Positions 1 through 5,115 of a stretch of DNA of 5,115 nucleotides are shown here, in pieces (the first letter of the stretch is position 1; the number at the start of each line of letters is the position of its first letter). This DNA is from Xanthobacteraceae bacterium. GTDB lineage: Bacteria; Pseudomonadota; Alphaproteobacteria; Rhizobiales; Xanthobacteraceae. The stretch is taken from NCBI GenBank assembly GCA_030037185.1, contig JASHRR010000914.1, positions 1 through 5,115 on the forward strand. The letters are read 5' to 3'. Below the pieces are notes generated by a model that was given only the letters and a program-made list of their open reading frames with translations, searched no databases and was not told where the DNA came from. The position numbers were made by a program, and so were the translations under genes.

Positions 1-96
1 CCTTCCTTTTCCGCGAGCCGGTCTGTTGGAGAAGGGCAGAATCCCGCAAGGTGAATGATGGCTTCGCACGCGAACGAATTGGCGGGTCGGATCCGC

Positions 97-110
97 GACC
101 GCATGCGGTC
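97..110. repeat. 14-bp perfect palindrome
   Basis: GACCGCATGCGGTC equals its own reverse complement. It sits directly next to a second short palindrome, CGGATCCG (88-95). Such a dyad could be an operator for a dimeric regulator, but it is nearly 400 bases upstream of modA with no gene clearly attached, so a role is unproven. Confidence 0.4.
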
Positions 111-367
111 ATACGGGAAACGAGAGCGAGGGTTGAGCGCTGAGCCCGATCTGCGCGATCCGCTTCGGCCGGTCGAGTCCGAAGCAATGGCGATGTGGCC
201 GGTTCGACGCGGGTCAACAAGCCGGAAAACGATCACTCCTCGGTCTTTGATGAGGTGGGCGGGGGGGCCGTCTGCTCGACCAACCGCGTCCACCAGCTGC
301 GTTTTCCAAGTGCCGCTGCGGGAGGCTCGCCCGTGGCATGATGGCTGCAGCCGGGACAAGAACGCCT

Positions 368-397
368 TGAGCGGCTCACGCGGTAAGAGCCCGCTCA
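368..397. repeat. Hairpin-forming inverted repeat upstream of modA
   Basis: TGAGCGG (368-374) pairs perfectly with CCGCTCA (391-397), and CTC (375-377) with GAG (387-389) lengthens the stem with one bulged base. No T-run follows on either strand, so it is not a typical intrinsic terminator. It could end an upstream transcript by another route or be a chance or repeat-derived structure. Confidence 0.35.
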
Positions 398-419
398 GTC
401 ATGCGTCGTCGCGACCAGA

Positions 420-447
420 TTGCTCCGTTTGCTATCTTCGCTATGAT
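420..447 (+). promoter_or_regulatory. Candidate sigma70-type promoter of modABC
   Basis: TATGAT at 442-447 matches five of six bases of the TATAAT -10 consensus. A weak -35 element, TTGCTC (420-425, three of six), lies 16 bases upstream. The predicted start of transcription would fall near 454, inside the Mo-box-like dyad at 450-473 and about 40 bases before the modA start codon. The position is right for the operon; the weak -35 is the main doubt. Confidence 0.4.
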
Positions 448-449
448 AC

Positions 450-473
450 CGTTATTCCCATCGGCATATAGCT
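450..473. promoter_or_regulatory. Mo-box-like dyad, possible ModE/Mop operator
   Basis: CGTTAT (450-455) on the left and ATATAGC (466-472) on the right form an imperfect dyad with an overall span of 24 bases. ModE-type regulators bind sites with CGTTAT/ATAACG half-sites across about the same span in front of mod operons and repress when molybdate is plentiful. Two further GCTAT copies at 431-435 and 440-444 lie just upstream. The left half is good and the right half is degenerate. Location over the predicted start of transcription fits repression. No ModE gene is present in the window, so the regulator is inferred. Confidence 0.35.
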
Positions 474-479
474 GCCGGC

Positions 480-485
480 AGGAGG
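480..485 (+). promoter_or_regulatory. Ribosome binding site of modA
   Basis: AGGAGG is a full Shine-Dalgarno match with a 7-base spacer to the ATG at 493. It selects this start over the in-frame ATG two codons later, and it is far stronger than anything in front of modB or modC, which fits high production of the binding protein. Confidence 0.8.
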
Positions 486-492
486 CGATCAG

Positions 493-1296
493 ATGAGCAT
501 GGATAGACGGCGTTCATTCGGCCTCATGTTCGCAGCTGTGCTGGCGCTCGGCGCAGATGCCACACCCGCATTCCCGCAAGTCAAGGAGCCGCTGGTCTTT
601 GCGGCGGCCAGCCTGAAGACTGCGCTTGACGAGGTTGGGGTGCAGTGGCAGCGGGAGACCGGCAAGAAGGTTGTCATCTCCTACGCGGCCACCAACACGC
701 TCATCAGACAAATCGAACAAGGCGCCCCGGCGGACATTTTCATCTCCGCCGATCCGGACTGGATGGACTACGGCCAGCAGAAAAATCTGATCAATGTGCA
801 AACGCGCTCGAATTTGCTCGGCAACCGGATTGTCCTCATCGCTCCGAAAGAGGCCACCTTGACGCTCGACATCACGCGCGGGTTCGACCTCGCCTCGGCC
901 TTGAAAGGCGGGCGACTTGCGATGGCTAACGTAGATTCCGTGCCGGCAGGAAAATACGGCAAAGCAGCGCTGGAGAAGCTCGGCGCCTGGGACGGCGTGA
1001 AGGACAAAATCGCGCAAGCCGAAAATGTACGCGCCGCTCTCGCATTGGTGTCGCTGCGCGAAGCCCCGCTCGGCATCGTCTATCAGACCGACGCCGCATC
1101 AGATCCGTCAGTCAAGATCATCGCCACGTTCCCGCAGGATTCCCATCCGCCGATCATATACCCGATTGCGCTCACCAAGACCTCGACCAAACCTGACGCG
1201 CGGGCTTTTCTGCGCTATATCCGGTCCGCGGCCGCAAGGCAGCCGTTCGAGCGTGAGGGCTTTACGGTCCTCGGTTCGGCCGCCCCGCGATCGTGA
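493..1296 (+). CDS. modA: Molybdate ABC transporter, periplasmic substrate-binding protein ModA
   Basis: This 267-residue protein captures molybdate (and probably tungstate) in the periplasm and delivers it to the ModBC complex. An N-terminal signal peptide is visible: Arg-rich start (RRR at 5-7), hydrophobic core about 9-22, likely cleavage near 23-30. The mature part follows the ModA pattern: FAAASL (36-41), IRQIEQGAPADIFISAD (71-87), VPAGKYGKAAL (150-160) and APLGIVY (191-197). By alignment from memory with E. coli ModA, the oxyanion ligands correspond to Ser40, Thr67, Ala152, Val179 and Tyr197; Thr67 takes the place of the usual Ser, a conservative change that keeps the hydroxyl. Length is close to the E. 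coli protein (257). It is the first gene of modABC, but is separated from modB by 270 bases of repeat. The family assignment is very secure; molybdate against tungstate preference cannot be read from sequence. Confidence 0.96.
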   Translation: MSMDRRRSFGLMFAAVLALGADATPAFPQVKEPLVFAAASLKTALDEVGVQWQRETGKKVVISYAATNTLIRQIEQGAPADIFISADPDWMDYGQQKNLINVQTRSNLLGNRIVLIAPKEATLTLDITRGFDLASALKGGRLAMANVDSVPAGKYGKAALEKLGAWDGVKDKIAQAENVRAALALVSLREAPLGIVYQTDAASDPSVKIIATFPQDSHPPIIYPIALTKTSTKPDARAFLRYIRSAAARQPFEREGFTVLGSAAPRS

Positions 1297-1361
1297 AAAA
1301 GCCGACGTGCCACAAGCAGATTTCGATATGGTCGAATCAAACACATTGCCGCCTGGTCCTT

Positions 1362-1508
1362 CACCTCTCCCCGGAGGCGAGAGGTCGGAGCGCGCTTGCG
1401 CAATCCGGGTGAGGGGGAAACGGGCCCACAACAGGCTCTGCGGCCCGCTCACCCAAAATGTGCGTGCGAAGCGCGCCCGTTCCGACCTCTTCGCGACAGG
1501 GAGAGGTG
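1362..1508. repeat. Long imperfect inverted-repeat (MITE-like) element between modA and modB
   Basis: The two halves are reverse-complementary over roughly 55-60 bases each. Matching pieces from the outside in are CACCTCTCC (1362-1370) with GGAGAGGTG (1500-1508), GAGGTCGGA (1381-1389) with TCCGACCTC (1480-1488), a GCGCGCTT segment with AAGCGCGC, GGGTGAG (1407-1413) with CTCACCC (1448-1454), and CGGGCC (1421-1426) with GGCCCG (1442-1447). The transcript would fold into a long hairpin. It has no coding capacity I believe in. GC-rich elements of this look are, from general knowledge, scattered in Bradyrhizobium-type genomes; copy number cannot be judged from one window. It separates modA from modB without a T-rich terminator, so read-through is likely. 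Confidence 0.75.
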
Positions 1509-1517
1509 GAGAGACAC

Positions 1518-1561
1518 TCGCTCAACGCTCTTCGAAAATGCTCTAAGGCAACGTTGAGCGA
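1518..1561. repeat. Perfect 10-bp inverted repeat just upstream of modB
   Basis: TCGCTCAACG (1518-1527) and CGTTGAGCGA (1552-1561) are perfect reverse complements with a 24-base loop. The right arm ends 5 bases before the modB ATG and contains the only purine-rich bases (GAGCG) that could act as a ribosome binding site. In mRNA the stem would hide that site, which could lower modB translation. No T-run follows, so termination is not indicated. Confidence 0.6.
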
Positions 1562-1566
1562 TCGCC

Positions 1567-2271
1567 ATGGATGGATGGCTCCATCTTTCGCCCGAGGAGT
1601 GGACCGCCGTAAAGCTTAGCGTGCGCGTTGCAACCGTGGCGATGTTCACCAGCCTCCCGATCGGGATTGCGGTGGCGTACCTGCTGGCGCGTTACAAGTT
1701 TCCCGGCAAATCGGTTGTTGACGGGATCGTGCTGCTGCCCCTCATTCTGCCGCCGGTCGTAACCGGATATCTGCTGTTGTTGACGTTCGGCCGGCGTGGG
1801 CCGGTTGGCTCGTTCCTGGCCGAGCAATTTGGAATTGTCTTCTCGTTTCGCTGGACCGGTGCGGCGCTCGCATGCGGCGTCATGGGGTTCCCGCTGATGG
1901 TGCGCGCGATCCGACTGTCGATCGAGGCCGTCGATCGCCGCCTTGAGGAAGCCGCCGGCACGCTCGGCGCCAATCCGCTCTGGGTTTTCATCTTCGTTAC
2001 GTTGCCGCTGATTGCGCCCGGAATTATCGCCGGCATGGTCTTAAGCTTTGCCAAAGCCATGGGCGAGTTTGGCGCGACCATCACCTTTGTTTCGAATATT
2101 CCGGGCGAAACCCAGACCCTCCCTTCGGCGATCTACACGTTTACCCAGGTTCCCGGCGGAGAAACCGGCGCGCTGCGTCTTACGCTCGTGTCAATCGCAA
2201 TCTCCATGGCGGCGCTCATGACTTCCGAATTGATGGCGCGATGGGTCGGCCGCAAGATTTGGACCGAATGA
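1567..2271 (+). CDS. modB: Molybdate ABC transporter, inner-membrane permease ModB
   Basis: This 234-residue integral membrane protein forms, as a dimer, the molybdate channel of the ModABC importer. Hydrophobic segments lie at about 16-40, 50-73, 96-113, 139-162 and 203-224, as expected for the five-to-six-helix ModB fold. The cytoplasmic EAA coupling loop that docks on ModC is clear (EEAAGTLGANPLWVF, about 127-141, leading into LPLIAPG). Strong family signatures follow: GEFGATITFVSNIPGET (166-182) and PGGETGALRL (196-205). Length agrees with E. coli ModB (229). The start is well bounded: an in-frame TGA lies at 1555-1557 and the next Met is at residue 26, inside the first helix. There is no good Shine-Dalgarno, and the weak GAGCG lies in an inverted repeat. 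Its stop codon overlaps the modC start (ATGA), showing translational coupling. Confidence 0.96.
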   Translation: MDGWLHLSPEEWTAVKLSVRVATVAMFTSLPIGIAVAYLLARYKFPGKSVVDGIVLLPLILPPVVTGYLLLLTFGRRGPVGSFLAEQFGIVFSFRWTGAALACGVMGFPLMVRAIRLSIEAVDRRLEEAAGTLGANPLWVFIFVTLPLIAPGIIAGMVLSFAKAMGEFGATITFVSNIPGETQTLPSAIYTFTQVPGGETGALRLTLVSIAISMAALMTSELMARWVGRKIWTE

Positions 2272-3395
2272 CGATCGAGGTCGATGTCGCGCACCGGCTA
2301 GGCGTTTTCACGTTGGAGTTGCGCTTCACTTCTCAAGGACGGCTGACCGCGTTTTTCGGGCAATCCGGCGCGGGAAAAACCTCGCTCGTCAACGTCATCG
2401 GCGGGCTTATTCGTCCCGACCGGGGGCGGGTCGCGGTGGACGGAACGACGCTCACTGACACCGCAGCCGGCATTTTTGTGCCCACCCATCAGCGCCGCGT
2501 CGGATATGTGTTTCAGGAGGGCCGGCTTTTCCCGCACCTGACGGTTCGTCAGAACCTGCTCTTCGGGCGCTGGTTCAGGCCTCCCCAGGAGCGCAAGATC
2601 GAACTAGAAACGGTTCTTGATCTTCTCGGCATCGGCCACCTTCTGCACCGCCGACCGGGCGGGTTGTCAGGGGGCGAGAAGCAGCGCGTTGCGATCGGCC
2701 GGGCGCTTCTCGCCTCGCCTCGCCTCCTGCTGATGGATGAGCCGCTGGCGGCGCTCGACGAGGAGCGCAAGACGGAAATTCTGCCATTCATAGAACGGCT
2801 GCGCGATCAAGCTGATATTCCGATCATCTACGTGTCTCATTCTCTTGCCGAGGTGAGCCGGCTCGCCAATTCGATCGTCGTGCTGCGCAATGGCGGTATG
2901 GTCGCCAGCGGCGATCCGGCGGAGGTGCTGAGCCGGAGCGAACTCGTGCCTCAGGACGCCGTGGAGGAAGCCGGTGCAGTGATCGAAGCGCGGATATCAC
3001 AACATGATATCCAATTCGGTCTCACGACGCTGCAATCCAAGGCTGGGCTGCTTCGTGCGCCCTACCTCGATCTGCCGACGGGCACCATCGTGCGGGTGCG
3101 CATTCGCGCGCGTGACGTGATGGTTGCAAAGGCTCCCCCCGTTGGATTGAGCGCATTGAACGTGCTGGTGGGAAAAATCATCGAGCTGCGAAATAGCGGA
3201 GAAACCGTGGTCGAGGTCGCCATCGACTGCAATGGCGTGAAGCTTGCGGCGCGGCTGACCAGAAAGTCAGTTGAGACCCTTCGGCTTGTGCCGGAACTGC
3301 CGGTCTACGCCATCCTAAAGAGCGTCGCCCTGGACAAGAGCACGCTCGCAAGGTCGCCACTATCTGCAAACCTCCGCGGCGCCGATCTGGCGTAG
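2268..3395 (+). CDS. modC: Molybdate ABC transporter, ATP-binding protein ModC
   Basis: This 375-residue cytoplasmic ATPase powers molybdate import. In order: Walker A GQSGAGKT (31-38), Q-loop FQEGRLFPHLTV (82-93), ABC signature LSGGEKQR (133-140), Walker B LLLMDEP (153-159), D-loop AALD (161-164) and switch His191 (YVSHS). After a linker, about 294-355 forms a Mop/TOBE domain (LSALNVLVGKI onward), which in ModC proteins binds oxyanion and can inhibit transport when molybdate is high. All catalytic residues are present and the length is near the E. coli protein (352), with a slightly longer C-terminal tail. I chose the ATG at 2268, which overlaps the modB stop as ATGA and matches the family N-terminus (IEVDVAHRLGVFTLELRF). 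A longer frame from 2241 would add nine unconserved residues inside modB. Identification is secure. Confidence 0.96.
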   Translation: MTIEVDVAHRLGVFTLELRFTSQGRLTAFFGQSGAGKTSLVNVIGGLIRPDRGRVAVDGTTLTDTAAGIFVPTHQRRVGYVFQEGRLFPHLTVRQNLLFGRWFRPPQERKIELETVLDLLGIGHLLHRRPGGLSGGEKQRVAIGRALLASPRLLLMDEPLAALDEERKTEILPFIERLRDQADIPIIYVSHSLAEVSRLANSIVVLRNGGMVASGDPAEVLSRSELVPQDAVEEAGAVIEARISQHDIQFGLTTLQSKAGLLRAPYLDLPTGTIVRVRIRARDVMVAKAPPVGLSALNVLVGKIIELRNSGETVVEVAIDCNGVKLAARLTRKSVETLRLVPELPVYAILKSVALDKSTLARSPLSANLRGADLA

Positions 3396-3656
3396 CGCTG
3401 CGTCTCGGGGAACGAAATGGCAGTCCAGCCATGATGCCCTGTTCCCTCATCCTGGGACCGCGGCCTCGCGCCGGCCTTTTCAGGATTACTTTGGTCGGCA
3501 CCGTCGCCGCCGAGCGGTCAGCGCTCGCGAGCCCAGTAAATTCAAGGTCGCTCCGATGTAGCCGCAGATCCTGGCGCCCAACTGGATCATCTCCACGATA
3601 TATCTTCGTCGACCCGCAGGACCAGGTGCGCAAGCCCGGCGACCACAAGAGGCGCT
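3396..3656. other. Convergent intergenic gap between modC and the winged-helix gene
   Basis: No gene is supported. Weak structures seen are ATGGC/GCCAT (3417-3421 and 3428-3432), a 4-bp GGCC stem followed by TTTT (3462-3480) that could be a poor rightward terminator for modC, and CGAGCG-gtcag-CGCTCG (3511-3527), a clean 6-bp stem. A minus-strand 34-codon frame (3486-3590) is protein-like in composition but has no ribosome binding site. The two genes converge here, so termination signals from both sides are expected, yet none is strong. Confidence 0.45.
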
Positions 3657-4619
3657 CTACAGCGGGCGATGTTGGAGTACGGCCCGACTTCGTAGCATTT
3701 CCGCCAAAGCCGAAATCCCTTGCGCCGTCAAGGCATACGGCGAATGAAGCTCGTGCCCGATCTTTCTGACGAGATGCTTTCGCTTGAGGTACTGCATCAG
3801 CGCGTTCATCGATTGGTGCGGTACGCTCAACGCGTTCGTCACCTCCTTGATCCGCAGTTCCCCGGAGTCAAAAATGGTCGACAGCACTTTGCGAACGCGT
3901 TCGGATTCGACTGGCAGGCGCGGCGCCTGCGCAGGCACGGTGGACCGGACGCGTTGAGGATGCTTCAAGCCAGCCTCTGTTACGCGATAGACCTGGTTTC
4001 CCCTCAATCCCTCCGATGCTTCAATCAACCGGCGCACAAGCAGACGTTCAAGTACTTGATGAATCTCCGCATCGGCCACCCCCGCCGCTCTCCTTATCTT
4101 AACGGCATCAGTGGCATACTCTCGCGGAGCCACCGATAACACGCGCTCCTCGCTGCGGGAGAGCGCCCGCGTTTTATCGTCCGTTCGCATCACCAGCCAT
4201 AACGGATTCTCCGGGTCCGCGAACCGCACATGTCCCTGCGCATAGAGCTTTATCAACAGCTGGTGAACGGCCTGGCGGGTCATCCCAAGCTCTTTGACGA
4301 TCTGCCTTCCGCGCATCGGTCGATCGAGCAGTTTAAGCAGGCGCCTTCCGCTCGGGCCTGGTGCGAGCTCGTTACCCCGCGGTCGCCCCGCAACGGTGTC
4401 GAAGCGGCAAGTCTTTCCGAGCGGTGTCGCCTGCCACCCCTTCGTCTGATGACGTTGCGCAAGCCCGAACTCAGAGAGCTTGCGCAGCGCTGCCGTCGCC
4501 CTGGAGAGACCGAGCTTTGCCTGCATGGCAATCTGGGACTGAGAGTCCCTGCCACTTCGCAGCGCGATCAGGCAGGCCGCCTGCGCCTCGGTGAGGAAAA
4601 GATTTCGGGCCTTCGGCAT
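3657..4619 (-). CDS. Tandem winged-helix (MarR-like) DNA-binding protein, four modules
   Basis: I do not recognise a named family. The 320-residue protein appears to be four successive winged helix-turn-helix modules and little else: about 5-70 (recognition helix LGLSRATAALRKL, wing ending in TPLG), 90-148 (LGMTRQAVHQLLIKL, wing ADPENPLWLV), 152-220 (AGVADAEIHQVLERL, wing YRVTEAG) and 238-312 (LSVPHQSMNALMQYL, wing YALTAQG). Repeated L-T-x-x-G endings are typical of MarR-type wings. No ligand domain, membrane segment, signal peptide or metal motif is visible, so it is probably a cytoplasmic DNA-binding regulator whose signal is unknown. The start at 4619 is preceded by GGGGAG (4626-4631) with 6-base spacing; the open frame reaches 4676, but those 19 extra residues lack winged-helix character. 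It faces modC end to end, so it is not in the mod operon. A real gene is likely; target genes are unknown. Confidence 0.85.
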   Translation of the reverse strand: MPKARNLFLTEAQAACLIALRSGRDSQSQIAMQAKLGLSRATAALRKLSEFGLAQRHQTKGWQATPLGKTCRFDTVAGRPRGNELAPGPSGRRLLKLLDRPMRGRQIVKELGMTRQAVHQLLIKLYAQGHVRFADPENPLWLVMRTDDKTRALSRSEERVLSVAPREYATDAVKIRRAAGVADAEIHQVLERLLVRRLIEASEGLRGNQVYRVTEAGLKHPQRVRSTVPAQAPRLPVESERVRKVLSTIFDSGELRIKEVTNALSVPHQSMNALMQYLKRKHLVRKIGHELHSPYALTAQGISALAEMLRSRAVLQHRPL

Positions 4620-4625
4620 GCTGCG

Positions 4626-4631
4626 CTCCCC
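4626..4631 (-). promoter_or_regulatory. Ribosome binding site that sets the start of the winged-helix gene
   Basis: On the minus strand GGGGAG lies 6 bases before the ATG at 4619. It favours this start over the ATG at 4676, which would add a 19-residue N-terminal extension with no domain character. Confidence 0.65.
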
Positions 4632-4660
4632 AGTTGATTCGCCATCGCAGTATGCGGTAT

Positions 4661-4708
4661 TGGCGCCCTCATGCACCGAGTCGATCCAATGCTGTCCACA
4701 GGGCGCTA
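4661..4708. repeat. Stem-loop in the leader of the winged-helix gene
   Basis: GCGCCCT (4663-4669) pairs with AGGGCGC (4700-4706); a G-T wobble and a T-A pair at 4661-4662 and 4707-4708 extend the stem to nine. The loop is 30 bases. Read leftward it lies 42-89 bases before the winged-helix start and could be in its mRNA leader. Read rightward it comes just before the terminator at 4715-4748, an arrangement resembling an attenuator. Confidence 0.45.
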
Positions 4709-4714
4709 ACCAAT

Positions 4715-4748
4715 CCCCTCCCTGACGGGCCTGAAGGGAGGGGCTTTT
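4715..4748 (+). terminator. Strong intrinsic terminator, rightward
   Basis: CCCCTCCCT (4715-4723) and AGGGAGGGG (4735-4743) form a perfect 9-bp GC-rich stem with an 11-base loop, followed by CTTTT (4744-4748). The T-run is only on the + side, so it acts on rightward transcription. No + strand gene ends before it: the nearest gene to the left is on the minus strand. It may stop antisense or read-through transcription from modC, belong to an attenuated leader of the gene at 5069, or be a repeat copy that merely resembles a terminator. Confidence 0.65.
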
Positions 4749-5016
4749 GAGCCTCTTGGCGGCTGCTCAGAAGCCCGCGGTTATCAGACTCAGCCGGGAC
4801 CCGGCCCGGGCTGCGTCGCAGACAGGCTCAAGACGGATGTTTCCTCAGTTCGGACCTCTCGGAGGCGAGACGGCAGGCTGGCTCGGGATAAGCACGAAAC
4901 GGGTCTCGTTCCGGTCTGCAACGATGTGGAGGGGAGATCGTCAAAGATGTCGGGCACCAGTACTGCCGTATCCTCCAGCGCGGAAACGGCTGCCGCTACG
5001 CGGCGCGCTCCGAACC

Positions 5017-5034
5017 CCCGGCATGAATGCCGGG
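5017..5034. repeat. 8-bp palindromic hairpin upstream of the monooxygenase
   Basis: CCCGGCAT (5017-5024) and ATGCCGGG (5027-5034) are perfect reverse complements separated by GA; as RNA this gives a 7-bp stem closed by a UGAA tetraloop. It lies 34 bases before the ATG at 5069. No T-run follows. It may be an operator, a leader hairpin, or a copy of a dispersed palindromic repeat. Confidence 0.55.
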
Positions 5035-5068
5035 CTACGTCGCGCAATTTGATCGCAATGTAGCGACG

Positions 5069-5115
5069 ATGAAGCGCCAGTTGCATCTCAACCTGTTCAT
5101 CCACAGCCGTGGGCA
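5069..5115 (+). CDS. LLM-class flavin-dependent monooxygenase, N-terminal fragment (cut by window edge)
   Basis: Only 15 complete codons are present: MKRQLHLNLFIHSRG, with the next codon beginning CA (His or Gln). This matches the typical first beta strand of the NtaA/SnaA/DszA branch of luciferase-like monooxygenases, which usually begin with QLHLNLF and a G-H-H/E motif shortly after. Members use reduced FMN from a partner reductase to oxidise compounds such as nitrilotriacetate, dibenzothiophene sulfone or alkyl sulfides; the substrate cannot be told from this piece. An in-frame stop codon could not be placed far upstream, but the ATG at 5069 fits the family start exactly. No clear Shine-Dalgarno is visible in the 18 bases before it. 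The gene is open at the right edge and no doubt continues beyond it. Confidence 0.75.
   Translation, partial: MKRQLHLNLFIHSRG

Larger units (their letters stand above)
1..419. other. Non-coding leader region upstream of modA
   Basis: I see no convincing gene here. A 138-codon open frame on the + strand (55-471) has low-complexity Arg/Ser/Pro composition, no family resemblance and runs into the modA promoter region, so I treat it as chance. The stretch contains a 14-bp perfect palindrome (97-110) and a hairpin (368-397), listed separately. On the minus strand a stop-poor frame around 160-320 includes a short HLIKDRG peptide (237-257) that weakly recalls the catalytic-Asp region of DDE integrases, which could mean a decayed insertion sequence, but the match is too short to call. 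The left edge may also cut off the end of an upstream gene that I cannot identify. Confidence 0.5.
4620..5068. other. Divergent intergenic region with several hairpins
   Basis: This 449-base stretch separates the minus-strand winged-helix gene from the + strand monooxygenase, so it should hold both promoters. I could not find a convincing -35/-10 pair for either. It holds a stem-loop (4661-4708), an intrinsic terminator (4715-4748), overlapping GC palindromes GCCGGGACCCGGC (4793-4805) and GCCCGGGC (4804-4811), and an 8-bp palindrome (5017-5034). Open frames on both strands across 4747-5104 are of unnatural composition in most of their length; part of the minus-strand frame (about 4937-5015, including SALEDTAVLVPDIFDDLPS) is more protein-like and could be a decayed remnant, but I cannot assign it. 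Confidence 0.5.

Noticed and set aside
55..471. 138-codon + strand open frame upstream of modA
   Set aside because: Arg/Ser/Pro-rich composition with no domain, no good ribosome binding site at its start, and it runs through the predicted modA promoter.
1025..1546. 173-codon open frame overlapping modA and the modA-modB hairpin
   Set aside because: Out-of-frame shadow of modA continuing into the inverted repeat; composition is not protein-like.
1362..1561. CRISPR or terminator reading of the modA-modB spacer
   Set aside because: There is one inverted repeat and no regularly spaced direct repeats, and no T-run follows either stem.
2241..2267. Upstream ATG giving modC nine extra residues
   Set aside because: Extension lies inside modB and lacks family conservation; the ATGA overlap at 2268 matches the usual ModC N-terminus.
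3486..3590. 34-codon minus-strand frame with a peptide beginning MIQLGARICGYIG
   Set aside because: Looks protein-like at first but has no spaced ribosome binding site and ends in an Arg-rich tail; too short to support without homologues.
4620..4676. Longer start for the winged-helix protein
   Set aside because: The 19 extra residues lack domain character, whereas the ATG at 4619 has a well spaced GGGGAG.
4790..5104. 104-codon minus-strand frame across the divergent intergenic region
   Set aside because: It overlaps the start of the monooxygenase antisense, its second half is Ser/Pro/Arg noise and it has no recognisable family; at most a remnant.

Overview
The window looks like chromosome from a high-GC alphaproteobacterium, most likely Rhizobiales near Bradyrhizobium or Rhodopseudomonas. 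This rests on base composition, on protein character and on GC-rich hairpin repeats between genes of a kind common in that group; no marker gene fixes the genus. The best-supported content is a complete high-affinity molybdate ABC transporter locus, modA-modB-modC, on the + strand.

Layout: 1-492 is a non-coding leader holding a palindrome, a hairpin, and next to modA a possible sigma70-type promoter overlapped by a Mo-box-like dyad. modA (493-1296) encodes the periplasmic molybdate-binding protein. A 270-base gap follows, filled by a large imperfect inverted-repeat element (1362-1508) and a second perfect 10-bp inverted repeat (1518-1561) that ends just before modB. modB (1567-2271, permease) and modC (2268-3395, ATPase with a C-terminal Mop/TOBE domain) overlap by ATGA and are surely translated together. 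After a 261-base gap comes a convergent minus-strand gene (3657-4619) for a 320-residue protein made of four apparent winged-helix DNA-binding modules with no recognisable sensor domain. The 449 bases beyond it hold a stem-loop, a very clear intrinsic terminator pointing rightward with no + strand gene to terminate, and an 8-bp palindrome. At the right edge (from 5069) the first 15 codons of an LLM-class flavin-dependent monooxygenase appear.

How it works together: ModA captures molybdate in the periplasm, ModB forms the channel as a dimer, and ModC hydrolyses ATP and probably senses oxyanion through its Mop domain. The hairpin elements between modA and modB could uncouple the amount of binding protein from that of the membrane complex. 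The winged-helix protein and the monooxygenase have no demonstrated link to molybdenum. Nothing here is a clear new system; the most worthwhile leads are the four-module winged-helix protein, the structured modA-modB spacer and the orphan terminator.
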